NCBI GenBank assembly: GCA_963756455.1
Contig: CAVWNC010000003.1
Coordinates: forward strand, 1,798,001-1,862,000
Length of the DNA: 64,000 nt
Direction of reading: 5' to 3'
Origin: DASQPA01 sp963756455
Lineage (GTDB): Bacteria; Acidobacteriota; Thermoanaerobaculia; Multivoradales; UBA5704
The notes below the pieces were generated by a model. The model ran no database searches, was not told the DNA's origin, and saw only the letters and a list, made by a program, of their open reading frames with translations. How positions within the stretch are numbered: position 1 is the first letter of the stretch; the number at the start of each line of letters is the position of its first letter. The position numbers and the translations under genes are program-made. Of this stretch, positions 1 to 7,942 are shown in pieces.

Positions 1-917
1 AGGGCCTCCTGGTGGCTGCCGCTCTCGTTCAAATACCAGATGAGATTGTGCCGCGCCGACACCAGGAGCCAGGGCTCCTCGACGGAGTCGATCCGCGCCA
101 GGCCGCGCCGGATCAGCCGCACCGCCTCTTTGAAACGGCCCTCATAGCCGAAGGTCATCCCCTTGAGAATGAGATTCTTGCCCTCCTGGTGACGATCCTT
201 GCCGGCGCGGTAGATGGCGATCGCCCGGTCGAGGAGGGCGGCGGCCTCCTCGAAGCGGCCCTGGGAGTTGCGGAGCGAGGCGGTAAAGCTCAGGATCTGC
301 GCCTCGGTGAAGGCGTCCTCGTCGCCCCGTCGGTGATGTTCCCGGGCGGTACGGAGCGCCTCCTCCGCCCGCCGCAGGTCGGAAGCGATCCGGTAGGCGT
401 TGCCGAGATAGGCCCAAGCCTGGGCGCGGGCGTCCTCGACGATCCGCCCTCCGTAGTGATCGGGGTTGAGGCGGATGGCGATGGCGACCGCCAGCCGGGC
501 GAGCTCGACCGCGCGTCCCGGATCGGTCAGCCAGGCCTCGCGGCTCCGGTCCTCCAGAAGCTCGCAGAGCTTCAGGGCCTGAAAACGCGCCTCGCTCCGG
601 ATGAGCTGCCGGCGCCGATGCTCGGGAGCGGCCAGCAGCTCCTCGGCGAGGCTCGCGGCGCCGTCGACCTCCTCGAAGAGCCGCGACAGCCGCTCGCTCG
701 CCTGCCGGGCCGCCCGGTCGAAGGCGGCCCCATAGCCGAAGAGATGGCCGCGCCACTTGACCACGGTCTCTCGCCCGTTCCCCGCCAGCTCCGCCACCGC
801 GCTCTGGCAGCGGACGCATCCCGGCAGGTGCGCTTCGACCTCCCTGCCCTCCTCCACAGGGAGCTCGCCCCGCAGGTAGCGGGCGAGGGTTTCCGGATCA
901 GGGTGGCGCTCATTCAT
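1..917 (-). CDS. Zinc-finger/TPR regulator-like protein (partial, runs off left edge)
   Basis: About 305 residues are visible, starting at the ATG at 917; the C-terminus lies outside the window. The N-terminus has an anti-sigma-like zinc-finger signature (H30, C34, C37 in a HLPGCVRC context), followed by degenerate helical TPR-type repeats (for example DPGRAVELARLAVAIA and AWAYLGNAYRIASDLRRAEE). It closely resembles the complete protein at 36269-37639 in this window. The start at 917 overlaps the end of the upstream sigma-like ORF by 8 nt, so the two are translationally coupled. An ATG at 913 opens a different frame and gives an Arg/Ser-rich shadow. By analogy with zinc-finger anti-sigma proteins it may bind the neighbouring sigma-like protein; that is inference. 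No membrane segment is seen in the visible part. Confidence 0.75.
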   Translation of the reverse strand, partial: MNERHPDPETLARYLRGELPVEEGREVEAHLPGCVRCQSAVAELAGNGRETVVKWRGHLFGYGAAFDRAARQASERLSRLFEEVDGAASLAEELLAAPEHRRRQLIRSEARFQALKLCELLEDRSREAWLTDPGRAVELARLAVAIAIRLNPDHYGGRIVEDARAQAWAYLGNAYRIASDLRRAEEALRTAREHHRRGDEDAFTEAQILSFTASLRNSQGRFEEAAALLDRAIAIYRAGKDRHQEGKNLILKGMTFGYEGRFKEAVRLIRRGLARIDSVEEPWLLVSARHNLIWYLNESGSHQEA

Positions 918-1137
918 CCTCGGGCTCCTTAGAAGGTCGGTCTACGTGCTCCCGGGCTCCCCGCGCGAGCTCCTCGAGCAGCCAACGCTCGCGGTCCCGC
1001 ACCCGACCCCACCGGTAGGCGAGGCGAATCAGTGCGTCGTGCAGCAGCCTCGCGGCTTCCGGCTCGGAAACCCGGTGGCGCTCGAAAAAACGAGCGATCC
1101 GGAGGCTCAGCCGGTCCAACAGCTGGGCCAGGCTCAT
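910..1137 (-). CDS. Mini sigma-70 region 2-like protein
   Basis: This 75-residue ORF resembles ECF sigma region 2: helices RIARFFERHRVSEPEAARLL and ALIRLAYRWGRVRDRERWLL match the pattern of region 2.1-2.4, including the common RDxERWLL segment. It has no linker or region 4, so it cannot be a standard ECF sigma factor. It ends in an acidic tail (RPSKEPEDE) and its stop overlaps the start of the zinc-finger/TPR gene by 8 nt. An in-frame stop lies about 43 nt upstream of the ATG at 1137, so a longer sigma is not available in this frame. It could be a core-RNAP-binding decoy or a helical adaptor. Similarity was judged by eye and is moderate. Confidence 0.55.
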   Translation of the reverse strand: MSLAQLLDRLSLRIARFFERHRVSEPEAARLLHDALIRLAYRWGRVRDRERWLLEELARGAREHVDRPSKEPEDE

Positions 1138-1180
1138 CGGCCGTCGGGCCGTCTGAAGGCGACATTGCGGGGGAGTCTAA

Positions 1181-1202
1181 CGCCCCCTCGTCCGAGGGGG
1201 CG
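1181..1202. other. GC-rich stem-loop between peptide gene and sigma-like gene
   Basis: The arms 1181-1190 and 1193-1202 are perfect 10-nt complements around a 2-nt centre. Minus-strand transcription reads a T-rich stretch before the stem, not after it, so this is not a canonical terminator for the module. It could attenuate or stabilise the transcript between the peptide and the sigma-like gene. Confidence 0.4.
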
Positions 1203-1315
1203 AAAAATTGTCGGCCTTCTACAGAAGCAAGTTGCCGGAGGGGCCGAAAGAGTGACAGGGGCAGGGACAGAAGAAGAAAAAAGAGCATCCGTCCGGCAAC
1301 TCTCCCCTCTGATCC

Positions 1316-1591
1316 TCAGCCGTTGGGGTCGATCCCTCCCCGGTTGTCTCCCGAGTCGCAGGCGGGCGTCTGAGGAGGGTTCCCTGTGGGGGGGGCGACC
1401 TGGGCGCCATTGGGATCGATGCCCCCGCGGTTCGCACCGCGGAGGGCGTGGAGACCTCGCGGGGCGGCCGGGCGGAGAGAATGGAGGTCCGGTTTCGCCC
1501 TGGCCGTAGAGGTCTGGGAGATCGCGGGGAGAGCGAAGGCCGCCGTCAGGAGGAGAGCCAGAACGCCGCACCGAAACGCCTTGCGATTCAT
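1316..1591 (-). CDS. Small secreted protein with two NRGGIDPNG repeats
   Basis: This 91-residue ORF begins with a clear Sec signal peptide (MNRK, then a hydrophobic core VLALLLTAAFALPAIS). The mature part is Pro/Gly/Asn rich. The nonapeptide NRGGIDPNG occurs at residues 54-62 and again at 83-91, where it is the exact C-terminus. The DNA of the two copies differs at five third-codon positions and nowhere else, which supports a real protein under selection on its sequence. It lies on the same strand upstream of the sigma-like/zinc-finger/TPR pair, 178 nt from the sigma-like start. A weak purine-rich ribosome site (AAAGGGTAGG) precedes the ATG. Family and function are not recognised; a signal, structural or modified-peptide role are all possible. 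Confidence 0.65.
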   Translation of the reverse strand: MNRKAFRCGVLALLLTAAFALPAISQTSTARAKPDLHSLRPAAPRGLHALRGANRGGIDPNGAQVAPPTGNPPQTPACDSGDNRGGIDPNG

Positions 1592-1738
1592 GCGCCTACC
1601 CTTTCCGGGCAGGTCAGCGGCACGACCGCCGTGGCCGGCCGTGCCTGCCTCTATCAGGAAAGTTAGTGCCGGAAGGCGAATCGGGGCAGGGAATGAAGCG
1701 GTCTTCCCGCCAACTTTTTGCCGGGAATGGGGAAAGCT

Positions 1739-2818
1739 TTAGTGGCTGCGCGCCTGCTCGGCCATCTTCTCCGCCTGGAAATGGGCGACGAGCGGCTCGA
1801 TCAGGGGGTCGAGGTGACCTTCGAGGACGACCGGGAGTTGGTGGAGGGAGAGGCCGATCCGGTGGTCGGTCACCCGGCTCTGCGGGAAGTTGTAGGTGCG
1901 GATCTTCTCCGAGCGGTCGCCGCTCCCGACCATCTTGCGCCGCTCCTCACTGATCGCCGCGTCGGCCTTCTCGCGCTCCATCTCGAAGATCCGGGCTTTC
2001 AGGACGCGGAGCGCCTTCGCCTTGTTCTTGATCTGGCTGCGCTCGTCCTGGCAGGCGACGACGAGGCCGGTCGGCAGGTGGGTCAGGCGGACCGCCGAGT
2101 AGGTCGTGTTGACCCCCTGGCCGCCGGGGCCGGAGGAGCAGTAGCGGTCGATCCGCAGATCCTTCTCGTCGACCTCGACCTCGATGTCGTCGGCCTCGGG
2201 GAGGACCGCGACGGTCACCGCGGAGGTGTGGATGCGCCCCGACGCCTCGGTCTGCGGCACCCGCTGCACGCGGTGGACGCCGCTCTCGTACTTCAAGCGG
2301 CTGTAGGCGCCCTTGCCCTCGACGATCGCCGAGACCTCCTTGATGCCGCCGGCCTCCGACTCCGAGACGTCCAGAACCTCGAGCCGCCAGCCGTGCTGCT
2401 CGGCGTAGCGGGTGTACATGCGGAAGAGCTCGGCCGCGAAGAGGGTCGCCTCGTCGCCGCCGGTGCCGGCGCGGATCTCCAGGACGACGTTTCGCCCGTC
2501 GTTGGGGTCTTTGGGCTCCATCTCCTTCTTGAGCTCGGCCTCGATCGCCTCGCTCTGGGCGGCGAGCCGCGTGCGCTCCTCCTGCGCCATGAGGAAGAGA
2601 TCGTCGTCCTTGGGGAGGCCGGAGAGCATCTCCTCGGTCTCCTGGCGCTCGCGCTCGACATTCTTCCAGCGGCGGTAGAGCTCGACCGTGTGGCCGATGT
2701 CGGAGAGCGACTTGCTCGCCTCGGTGAACGCCTTGCGGTCGCCATGGATCGCCGGATCGGAGAGCCGGGCGGTCAGCTCCTCGTGGGTCTTTTCGAGCTC
2801 TGCCAGTCGTTCCATCAT
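1739..2818 (-). CDS. prfA: Peptide chain release factor 1
   Basis: This 359-residue protein is full length for bacterial RF1. RF1 reads UAA and UAG in the ribosomal A site and triggers peptidyl-tRNA hydrolysis. The tripeptide anticodon position is PQT (residues 188-190 in VQRVPQTEASGRIHT), a PxT form as in RF1 rather than the SPF of RF2. The universally conserved GGQ is at 232-234 in SSGPGGQGVNTT. The next segment, RLTHLPTGLVVACQDERSQ, is also typical. It lies 25 nt downstream of the DUF1385 gene, in the common rpmE-DUF1385-prfA order. The start is one of two tandem ATGs (2818 or 2815), preceded by AAGGG. Confidence 0.97.
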   Translation of the reverse strand: MMERLAELEKTHEELTARLSDPAIHGDRKAFTEASKSLSDIGHTVELYRRWKNVERERQETEEMLSGLPKDDDLFLMAQEERTRLAAQSEAIEAELKKEMEPKDPNDGRNVVLEIRAGTGGDEATLFAAELFRMYTRYAEQHGWRLEVLDVSESEAGGIKEVSAIVEGKGAYSRLKYESGVHRVQRVPQTEASGRIHTSAVTVAVLPEADDIEVEVDEKDLRIDRYCSSGPGGQGVNTTYSAVRLTHLPTGLVVACQDERSQIKNKAKALRVLKARIFEMEREKADAAISEERRKMVGSGDRSEKIRTYNFPQSRVTDHRIGLSLHQLPVVLEGHLDPLIEPLVAHFQAEKMAEQARSH

Positions 2819-2843
2819 GACGTTTTTCCCTTACGCGGTTCTC

Positions 2844-3854
2844 TCATGCACCCAGAGCGGTCAGCGGGACCCGCGGCATGTCCACGGGATCGGGCGCGGC
2901 TTCGGCGAGGAGCCCGTCGGCGCGGAGCGCCTCCTCCAGGGCGACGATCGCCACCTCCAGCATGTCGTCCGTCGGCTCCTGGGTGGTGATCTTCTGCAGC
3001 ATGAGGCCAGGCCAGACGAGGAGGGCGAAGAGCGGCGCCGCCCGGCGCTTGGCGGTGAGCCGCAGCACCTCGTAGGAGAGCCCCGCGATCACCGGCACGA
3101 GGAGGAGCCGGCCGCCGAACTTCAAGAGGAACGGCGCGGTCTTGGGGATGAAGGCGAAGAGGAGGATCGACACCAGGAGGACGAAGAGCAGGAAGCTCGT
3201 GCCGCAGCGCGGATGGAGCCGGGTCTGGGCGCGGGCGTTCTCGACCGTCAGCGGGAGTCTCGCCTCGTGGTTCCAGACCACCTTGTGCTCGGCGCCGTGG
3301 TACATGAACACCCGGTGGATGTCCTTGAAGCGCGAGATGATGAAGATGTAGCCGATGAAGAAGAGGCCGCGGAGAACGCCGTCGACGAGGTTGAAGACGA
3401 GGCTTGGGAGCGGTCCGAAGAGAAAGCGCTCGGAGAGCTGGGTGAGCCACAGCGGCAGGAGGAGGAAGACGACGATCCCCATCCCCAGGCCCATCGCCAT
3501 CGAGCCCGCGATCGCCAGGTTCGAGATCTCCGGCTTCGCCTCCGCGTCACCAGGCGCCGCCGGCTCCTCGACCGCCTTGAGCGCCGAGAAGTTGAGGGCG
3601 CGGATGCCGATCGCAAGCGATTGGAAGAGCACCGTCACCCCGCGGAGGATGGGGAGCTTGAGGATCGGGTAGCGCTGGGCGATGCTCGCCACCTGACCGC
3701 GTTCCAGGGCGATCGAGCCGTCCGGGCGGCGCACGGCGACGCCCCAGGCGCCGGGGGCGCGCATCATGACCCCCTCGATCAGGGCCTGCCCGCCGACCAA
3801 AAGCTCGGCGTCGGCGGCGAGGGGAGCCGAGACGGGAGTCGGGTTCGATGCCAT
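2844..3854 (-). CDS. DUF1385 family membrane protein (YqhQ-like)
   Basis: A 336-residue protein with the family N-terminal signature (LLVGGQALIEGVMMRAPGAW), the central motif RVFMYHGAEHKVVWNHE, and RLHPRCGTSFL. There are about four to five hydrophobic segments, including GMGIVVFLLLPLWL, LRGLFFIGYIFIIS and LLFVLLVSILLFAFI. The longer reading to 4007 adds a Pro/Arg-rich stretch unlike the family, so the ATG at 3854 is preferred. The biochemical role of the family is not established. Position between rpmE and prfA is conserved in many bacteria. Confidence 0.9.
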   Translation of the reverse strand: MASNPTPVSAPLAADAELLVGGQALIEGVMMRAPGAWGVAVRRPDGSIALERGQVASIAQRYPILKLPILRGVTVLFQSLAIGIRALNFSALKAVEEPAAPGDAEAKPEISNLAIAGSMAMGLGMGIVVFLLLPLWLTQLSERFLFGPLPSLVFNLVDGVLRGLFFIGYIFIISRFKDIHRVFMYHGAEHKVVWNHEARLPLTVENARAQTRLHPRCGTSFLLFVLLVSILLFAFIPKTAPFLLKFGGRLLLVPVIAGLSYEVLRLTAKRRAAPLFALLVWPGLMLQKITTQEPTDDMLEVAIVALEEALRADGLLAEAAPDPVDMPRVPLTALGA

Positions 3855-3972
3855 GGTTGTTGAACGCTCTCGGGTGCTTACGAAGACCGGCCCGGCGCCC
3901 CTCGCGGGGGAACCGGGCCGGTCCGGATCACGATCTTGCGGAATCCCCTGGAGGCCGGAGTGGCCCGGGGAT

Positions 3973-4224
3973 CTAGGCGGTCGCCGTTTCGGTGGTTCCG
4001 GCGGCATCGGCGGCAGTGGCGGCAGTGGGCTTTCCGTAGCGCCGCTTGAACCGCTCGACGCGGCCGGCGGAGTCGATGAGCTTCTGCTTGCCGGTGAAGA
4101 AGGGATGGCAAGCGCTGCAGATCTCCAGCCGCAGCTCGGGCTTCGTCGAGTGGGTCTCGAAGGTGTTGCCGCAGGCGCAGACCACGGTCACCCGGTGCAC
4201 CTTGGGATGGATGTCTTTCTTCAC
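3973..4224 (-). CDS. rpmE: 50S ribosomal protein L31, zinc-binding type
   Basis: An 83-residue protein starting MKKDIHPKVHRVTVVCACGN from a GTG codon. The four cysteines C16, C18, C37 and C40 (CACG and CSACHPF) match the zinc-binding class of L31. The conserved PFFTGKQKL follows. The C-terminus has an extra Ala/Thr-rich tail after the usual FKRRYGK. AAAAGGA precedes the GTG. It is probably the first gene of the rpmE-DUF1385-prfA group. Confidence 0.96.
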   Translation of the reverse strand: MKKDIHPKVHRVTVVCACGNTFETHSTKPELRLEICSACHPFFTGKQKLIDSAGRVERFKRRYGKPTAATAADAAGTTETATA

Positions 4225-4408
4225 GGTCGCCGTCCTTTTCTCTCGGGGATAAGAGGAGCCCCCGGGGGGCTCAAGAACTTGGAAGGCTACTCGATCCCGG
4301 GGCCACTTGGCAAGGGATGCTGGGTTGCCGTCCGGTTCACGTCGGATAGAAGCATTTGAGAGGGTGGAAAATTCCTGGGTGGTCGTACCGTCGCGTTATG
4401 CTTTCCTC

Positions 4409-4615
4409 ATGACTCGAACGCTGGCCGCCGCTATCGCGAAGCTTCAGACCCTATCGGCCGAAGAGCAGGACCGGGTAGGACAGTGGCTACTCGACGAACT
4501 GCTCGACGACGACTGGATTCGCCAGTTTGCGGATGCGGAACCGCGGTTGACACCCCCCAGCCCCTCACCGTACATTAGGCCGTGCACCCCTCGGAAATCT
4601 TCACCGGAATCGTAG
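4409..4615 (+). pseudogene. Truncated antitoxin-like remnant
   Basis: The first 45 or so residues (MTRTLAAAIAKLQTLSAEEQ then RVGQWLLDELLDDDWIRQFA) resemble small antitoxins that pair with RelE- or PIN-type toxins. After FADAEPRL the reading frame runs into the kdsB promoter and start region and becomes Pro/Ser-rich non-family sequence. No toxin gene follows. I read it as an eroded antitoxin whose 3' part was lost when the kdsB region came to abut it. A -10-like TATGCT (4397-4402) lies 6 nt before the ATG with no Shine-Dalgarno. The family assignment is by eye. Confidence 0.5.
4547..4576 (+). promoter_or_regulatory. Promoter of the Kdo operon, probably leaderless
   Basis: A perfect -35 (TTGACA, 4547-4552) and a 4/6 -10 (TACATT, 4571-4576) are separated by 18 nt. 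The predicted start point (about 4582-4583) coincides with the GTG of kdsB at 4582, and no Shine-Dalgarno lies between. Confidence 0.7.
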
Positions 4616-5343
4616 GCGCCATCCCGGCCCGCTACGCTTCGACCCGTCTGCCCGGGAAGCCGCTGCTCCCGATCGCCGGCCGGCCGATGATCGAGCACGT
4701 CTACCGGCGAGCGGCGCTCGCCCGGGGGCTCGACCGGGTCGTCGTCCTCACCGACGACGAGCGGATCGCGGCGGCGGTCGCGGGCTTCGGGGGGGAGTGC
4801 GAGATGACGCCGCCCGAGTGCGCGAGCGGCACCGACCGCATCGCCCATGCCGCCCGGAGCTGGGGGGCGCGGGCGGTCGTCAACATCCAGGGGGACGAGC
4901 CGCTCATCGATCCCGAGGCGGTGTCGGCCCTCGCCCGGCACCTCACCGACCATCCGGAGGACGAGGTCGTCACTCTCGCCGCGCCCGCCCTCCCCGAAGA
5001 GATCGACAACCCCAACGCGGTCAAGGTCGTGGTGGACGGCGCCGGCTATGCCCTCTACTTCAGTCGATCTGCGATACCCTATGCCCGGCAGTCGGGGGGA
5101 GCGACGCCGCTCAAACATCTCGGGATCTACGGCTACCAGAGGCGGGCGCTGTTGCGGCTGGCCGGCCTCCCCCCCACCCCCTTGGAGATCAGCGAGTCGC
5201 TCGAGCAGTTGCGAGCACTCGAAAACGGCATCCGCATCCGCGTCCTCGCCGTTTCTAAAGCCTCGCCCGGGGTCGATACCCGGGAGGATCTGGAACGGGT
5301 CGAGCAGCAGCTCGCGGCACTCGCAGCGTTAGAAGCACCGTAA
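4582..5343 (+). CDS. kdsB: 3-deoxy-manno-octulosonate cytidylyltransferase
   Basis: This 253-residue enzyme activates Kdo as CMP-Kdo for lipopolysaccharide core assembly. The N-terminal nucleotide motif IPARYASTRLPGKPLLPIAG, VVNIQGDEPLI, the YFSRSAIPYAR segment and LEQLRALENG are all typical of KdsB. The GTG at 4582 is the only sensible start, since the nucleotide-binding motif begins within 15 residues. It has no ribosome-binding site and sits 6 nt after a -10 hexamer. It heads an operon with pyrG (which supplies CTP), kdsA, kdsD and kdsC. It overlaps the 3' end of the antitoxin remnant. Confidence 0.95.
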   Translation: MHPSEIFTGIVGAIPARYASTRLPGKPLLPIAGRPMIEHVYRRAALARGLDRVVVLTDDERIAAAVAGFGGECEMTPPECASGTDRIAHAARSWGARAVVNIQGDEPLIDPEAVSALARHLTDHPEDEVVTLAAPALPEEIDNPNAVKVVVDGAGYALYFSRSAIPYARQSGGATPLKHLGIYGYQRRALLRLAGLPPTPLEISESLEQLRALENGIRIRVLAVSKASPGVDTREDLERVEQQLAALAALEAP

Positions 5344-5366
5344 ACCCCGAACCGAAGGAGAGCGAC

Positions 5367-7100
5367 ATGGCGACCAAGTTCATCTTCATCACCGGCGGAG
5401 TGGTGTCCTCCCTCGGCAAGGGGGTGGCCGCCTCCTCCGTCGGCGCGATCCTCGAGGCGCGCGGCTTCTCGGTCACCCTCATGAAGTTCGACCCCTATGT
5501 GAACGTCGATCCCGGCACTATGTCCCCCTACCAGCACGGCGAGGTCTTCGTCACCGACGACGGCGCCGAGACCGACCTCGACCTCGGACACTACGAGCGC
5601 TTCACGCACACGGTGACGAGCAAGCGCCACAACTACACGACGGGGAAGATCTACGAGTCGGTGATCAACAAGGAGCGCCGCGGCGACTACCTGGGCAAGA
5701 CCGTCCAGGTCATCCCCCACATCACCGACGAGATCAAGGAGGCCATGCGCCGGGTGGGCGACGACTACGACGTCGTCATCGTCGAGATCGGCGGCACCGT
5801 GGGCGACATCGAGTCGCTCCCCTTCTTGGAAGCCATCCGCCAGTTCCGCCAGGAGCTCGGGCGCGGCAACGCGGTCAACATCCATTTGACCCTCGTCCCC
5901 TACATCGCCGCCGCCGACGAATTGAAGACCAAGCCCACCCAGCACTCGGTCCGCGAGCTGCGCGAGATCGGCATCTCGGCCGACCTCCTCCTCTGCCGTT
6001 GCGACCGCGCCCTCCCCGACGACATGAAGCGGAAGATCGCCCTCTTCTGTAACCTCGAGCCCCGGCAGGTCATCGCGGCGCGCGACGTCTCGACGATCTA
6101 CGAGGTCCCTCTCATGTTCTGCCGCGAGGGACTGGACGACATCCTCCTGGAGCTTTTGAACCTCCCCCACTACGACCGCGACTTGACCCGCTGGGAGAGC
6201 CTGGTCGCCCGGGTGAAGAACCCGCACCACCGGGTGCGGGTGGGGATCGTCGGCAAGTACGTCGAGTTCCCCGACGCCTACAAGAGCTTGAACGAGGCCC
6301 TCCTCCACGGCGGCATCGCCAACGACTGCGCGGTCGAGCTGGTCTACGTGCCGTCCGAGGGGGTCGAAGGGGGGAGCTGGCCGCGCGAGATCTTCGAGGT
6401 CGACGCCCTTCTCGTTCCCATCGGCTTCGGCCCGCGGGGCACGGAAGGCAAGGTGCGCGCCATCCGCTACGCCCGCGAGCACAAGATCCCCTTCTTCGGC
6501 ATCTGCCTGGGGATGCAGTGCATGGTGATCGAGTTCGCGCGAAACGTCTGCGGGATCAAGGACGCCACCTCGTCGGAGTTCGAGGCCGAGTCCGACCACG
6601 CGGTGATCTACAAGCTGCGCGACCTCCTGGGGGTCGAGGAGCTGGGCGGCACCATGCGCCTCGGCGCCTACCCCTGCCGGTTGAAGGAGGGGACCCTCGC
6701 CCGCCGCATCTACGGAGCAGCCGAGATCAGCGAGCGCCACCGCCACCGCTACGAGGTCAACCAGAAGTACCTGCCGACGTTAGTCGAGCACGGCATGGTG
6801 ATCTCCGGGCTCTCCCCCGACGGCAAGTTCGTCGAGATGATCGAGCTTCCCGACCACCCCTGGTACCTCGGCTGCCAATTCCACCCCGAGTACAAGTCGA
6901 AGCCCACCGAGCCGCACCCGCTCTTCGTCTCCTACATCGCGGCCGCGCTCACCCACAAGCACGAGCGGGACCGCGGGGATCGCCGGGAGCCCGCGGCGAC
7001 CACCGTCTCGATCCCGGTCGGCGAGCCGAGCCCGGAGATCGCCCGGATATCGAACGAGGTCGACGAGCTGGCGCCCGCCGAGATCCAGGCGGAGGGCTGA
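5367..7100 (+). CDS. pyrG: CTP synthase
   Basis: A 577-residue enzyme that aminates UTP to CTP using glutamine. The N-terminal synthase domain starts KFIFITGGVVSSLGKGVAAS and contains the MSPYQHGEVFVTDDGAETDL signature. The C-terminal class I amidotransferase domain has its nucleophile at C380 (FFGICLGMQC) and the His-Glu pair in CQFHPEYKSKP. A roughly 40-residue charged tail follows the conserved core. The Shine-Dalgarno AAGGAG lies 7 nt before the ATG. Its position between kdsB and kdsA suggests CTP supply for CMP-Kdo. The stop overlaps the kdsA start by one nucleotide. Confidence 0.98.
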   Translation: MATKFIFITGGVVSSLGKGVAASSVGAILEARGFSVTLMKFDPYVNVDPGTMSPYQHGEVFVTDDGAETDLDLGHYERFTHTVTSKRHNYTTGKIYESVINKERRGDYLGKTVQVIPHITDEIKEAMRRVGDDYDVVIVEIGGTVGDIESLPFLEAIRQFRQELGRGNAVNIHLTLVPYIAAADELKTKPTQHSVRELREIGISADLLLCRCDRALPDDMKRKIALFCNLEPRQVIAARDVSTIYEVPLMFCREGLDDILLELLNLPHYDRDLTRWESLVARVKNPHHRVRVGIVGKYVEFPDAYKSLNEALLHGGIANDCAVELVYVPSEGVEGGSWPREIFEVDALLVPIGFGPRGTEGKVRAIRYAREHKIPFFGICLGMQCMVIEFARNVCGIKDATSSEFEAESDHAVIYKLRDLLGVEELGGTMRLGAYPCRLKEGTLARRIYGAAEISERHRHRYEVNQKYLPTLVEHGMVISGLSPDGKFVEMIELPDHPWYLGCQFHPEYKSKPTEPHPLFVSYIAAALTHKHERDRGDRREPAATTVSIPVGEPSPEIARISNEVDELAPAEIQAEG

Positions 7101-7942
7101 TGGCGCCAGTCTCTGTCGCGCCCGTCGAGCTGGCGCCGGGGATCACGATCGGCGGCGCCTCCGATTTTCCCGTGATCGCCGGTCCCTGCGTCGTCGAGAG
7201 CGAGGAGCTGGTGCTAAAGACGGCCCGCACCCTCGCCGCCATGGCCGCCCGCCTCGGCGTTCCCCTCATCTTCAAGTCCTCTTTCGACAAGGCCAACCGC
7301 AGCTCGATCCAAAGCTATCGCGGCCCGGGCCTCGAAGCGGGTTTGCAGGCGCTCCGGAGGGTGCGGGAGGAGATTGGCCTGCCGGTCCTGACCGACGTCC
7401 ATGAGACTTTTCAGTGCGGCCCGGCGGCGGAAGTCTGCGACGTCCTCCAGATCCCCGCCTTCCTCTGCCGGCAGACCGATCTCATCGTCGCCGCCGCCGC
7501 CACCGGCCGGGCGGTCAACATCAAAAAGGGGCAGTTCATGGCCCCCGACGACCTGCGCCGGGTGGTCGAGAAGGCACGGAGCACGGGGAACTCGAAGGTG
7601 ACGGTCACCGAGCGCGGTTGCTCCTTCGGCTACCACGACCTGGTCGTCGACATGCGCGGCTTCGCCCGCATGCACGAGGACGGGATCGCGGTGATCTTCG
7701 ACGTCACCCACTCCCTCCAACTCCCCGGAGCCGGGGAAGCCGGCTCGGAAGAGAGCGGCGGGGTGCGGCGCTACGCCGAGCCCCTCGCCCGCGCCGCCGT
7801 CGCCGCCGGGGCGGACGGGGTGTTCCTGGAAATCCACCCCGATCCCGAGCACGCCCGCTCCGACGCCGCCGTGCAGCTCGATCCGGCCCGCGCCGAGGCG
7901 CTGCTCGCGGAGCTGCTGCGGGTGCGAGGGGCGTTGGCTTGA
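7100..7942 (+). CDS. kdsA: 3-deoxy-8-phosphooctulonate synthase
   Basis: A 280-residue enzyme condensing phosphoenolpyruvate with arabinose-5-phosphate to Kdo-8-phosphate. The motifs VIAGPCVVES, FKSSFDKANRSSIQSYRGPG, LTDVHE, NIKKGQFM and FDVTHSLQLPG are all present. The ATG at 7100 overlaps the pyrG stop (TGATG), so the two are coupled. The stop overlaps the TTG start of the next gene. A Cys in TERGCSFGYHDLVVDMR is of the kind used by metal-dependent KdsA forms, but metal use was not tested here. Confidence 0.97.
   Translation: MAPVSVAPVELAPGITIGGASDFPVIAGPCVVESEELVLKTARTLAAMAARLGVPLIFKSSFDKANRSSIQSYRGPGLEAGLQALRRVREEIGLPVLTDVHETFQCGPAAEVCDVLQIPAFLCRQTDLIVAAAATGRAVNIKKGQFMAPDDLRRVVEKARSTGNSKVTVTERGCSFGYHDLVVDMRGFARMHEDGIAVIFDVTHSLQLPGAGEAGSEESGGVRRYAEPLARAAVAAGADGVFLEIHPDPEHARSDAAVQLDPARAEALLAELLRVRGALA

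Noticed and set aside
5133..6746. 537-residue minus-strand ORF opposite pyrG
   Set aside because: It is an antisense shadow of kdsB/pyrG codons with Val/Leu/Asp/Gly-rich low-complexity sequence and no family pattern.
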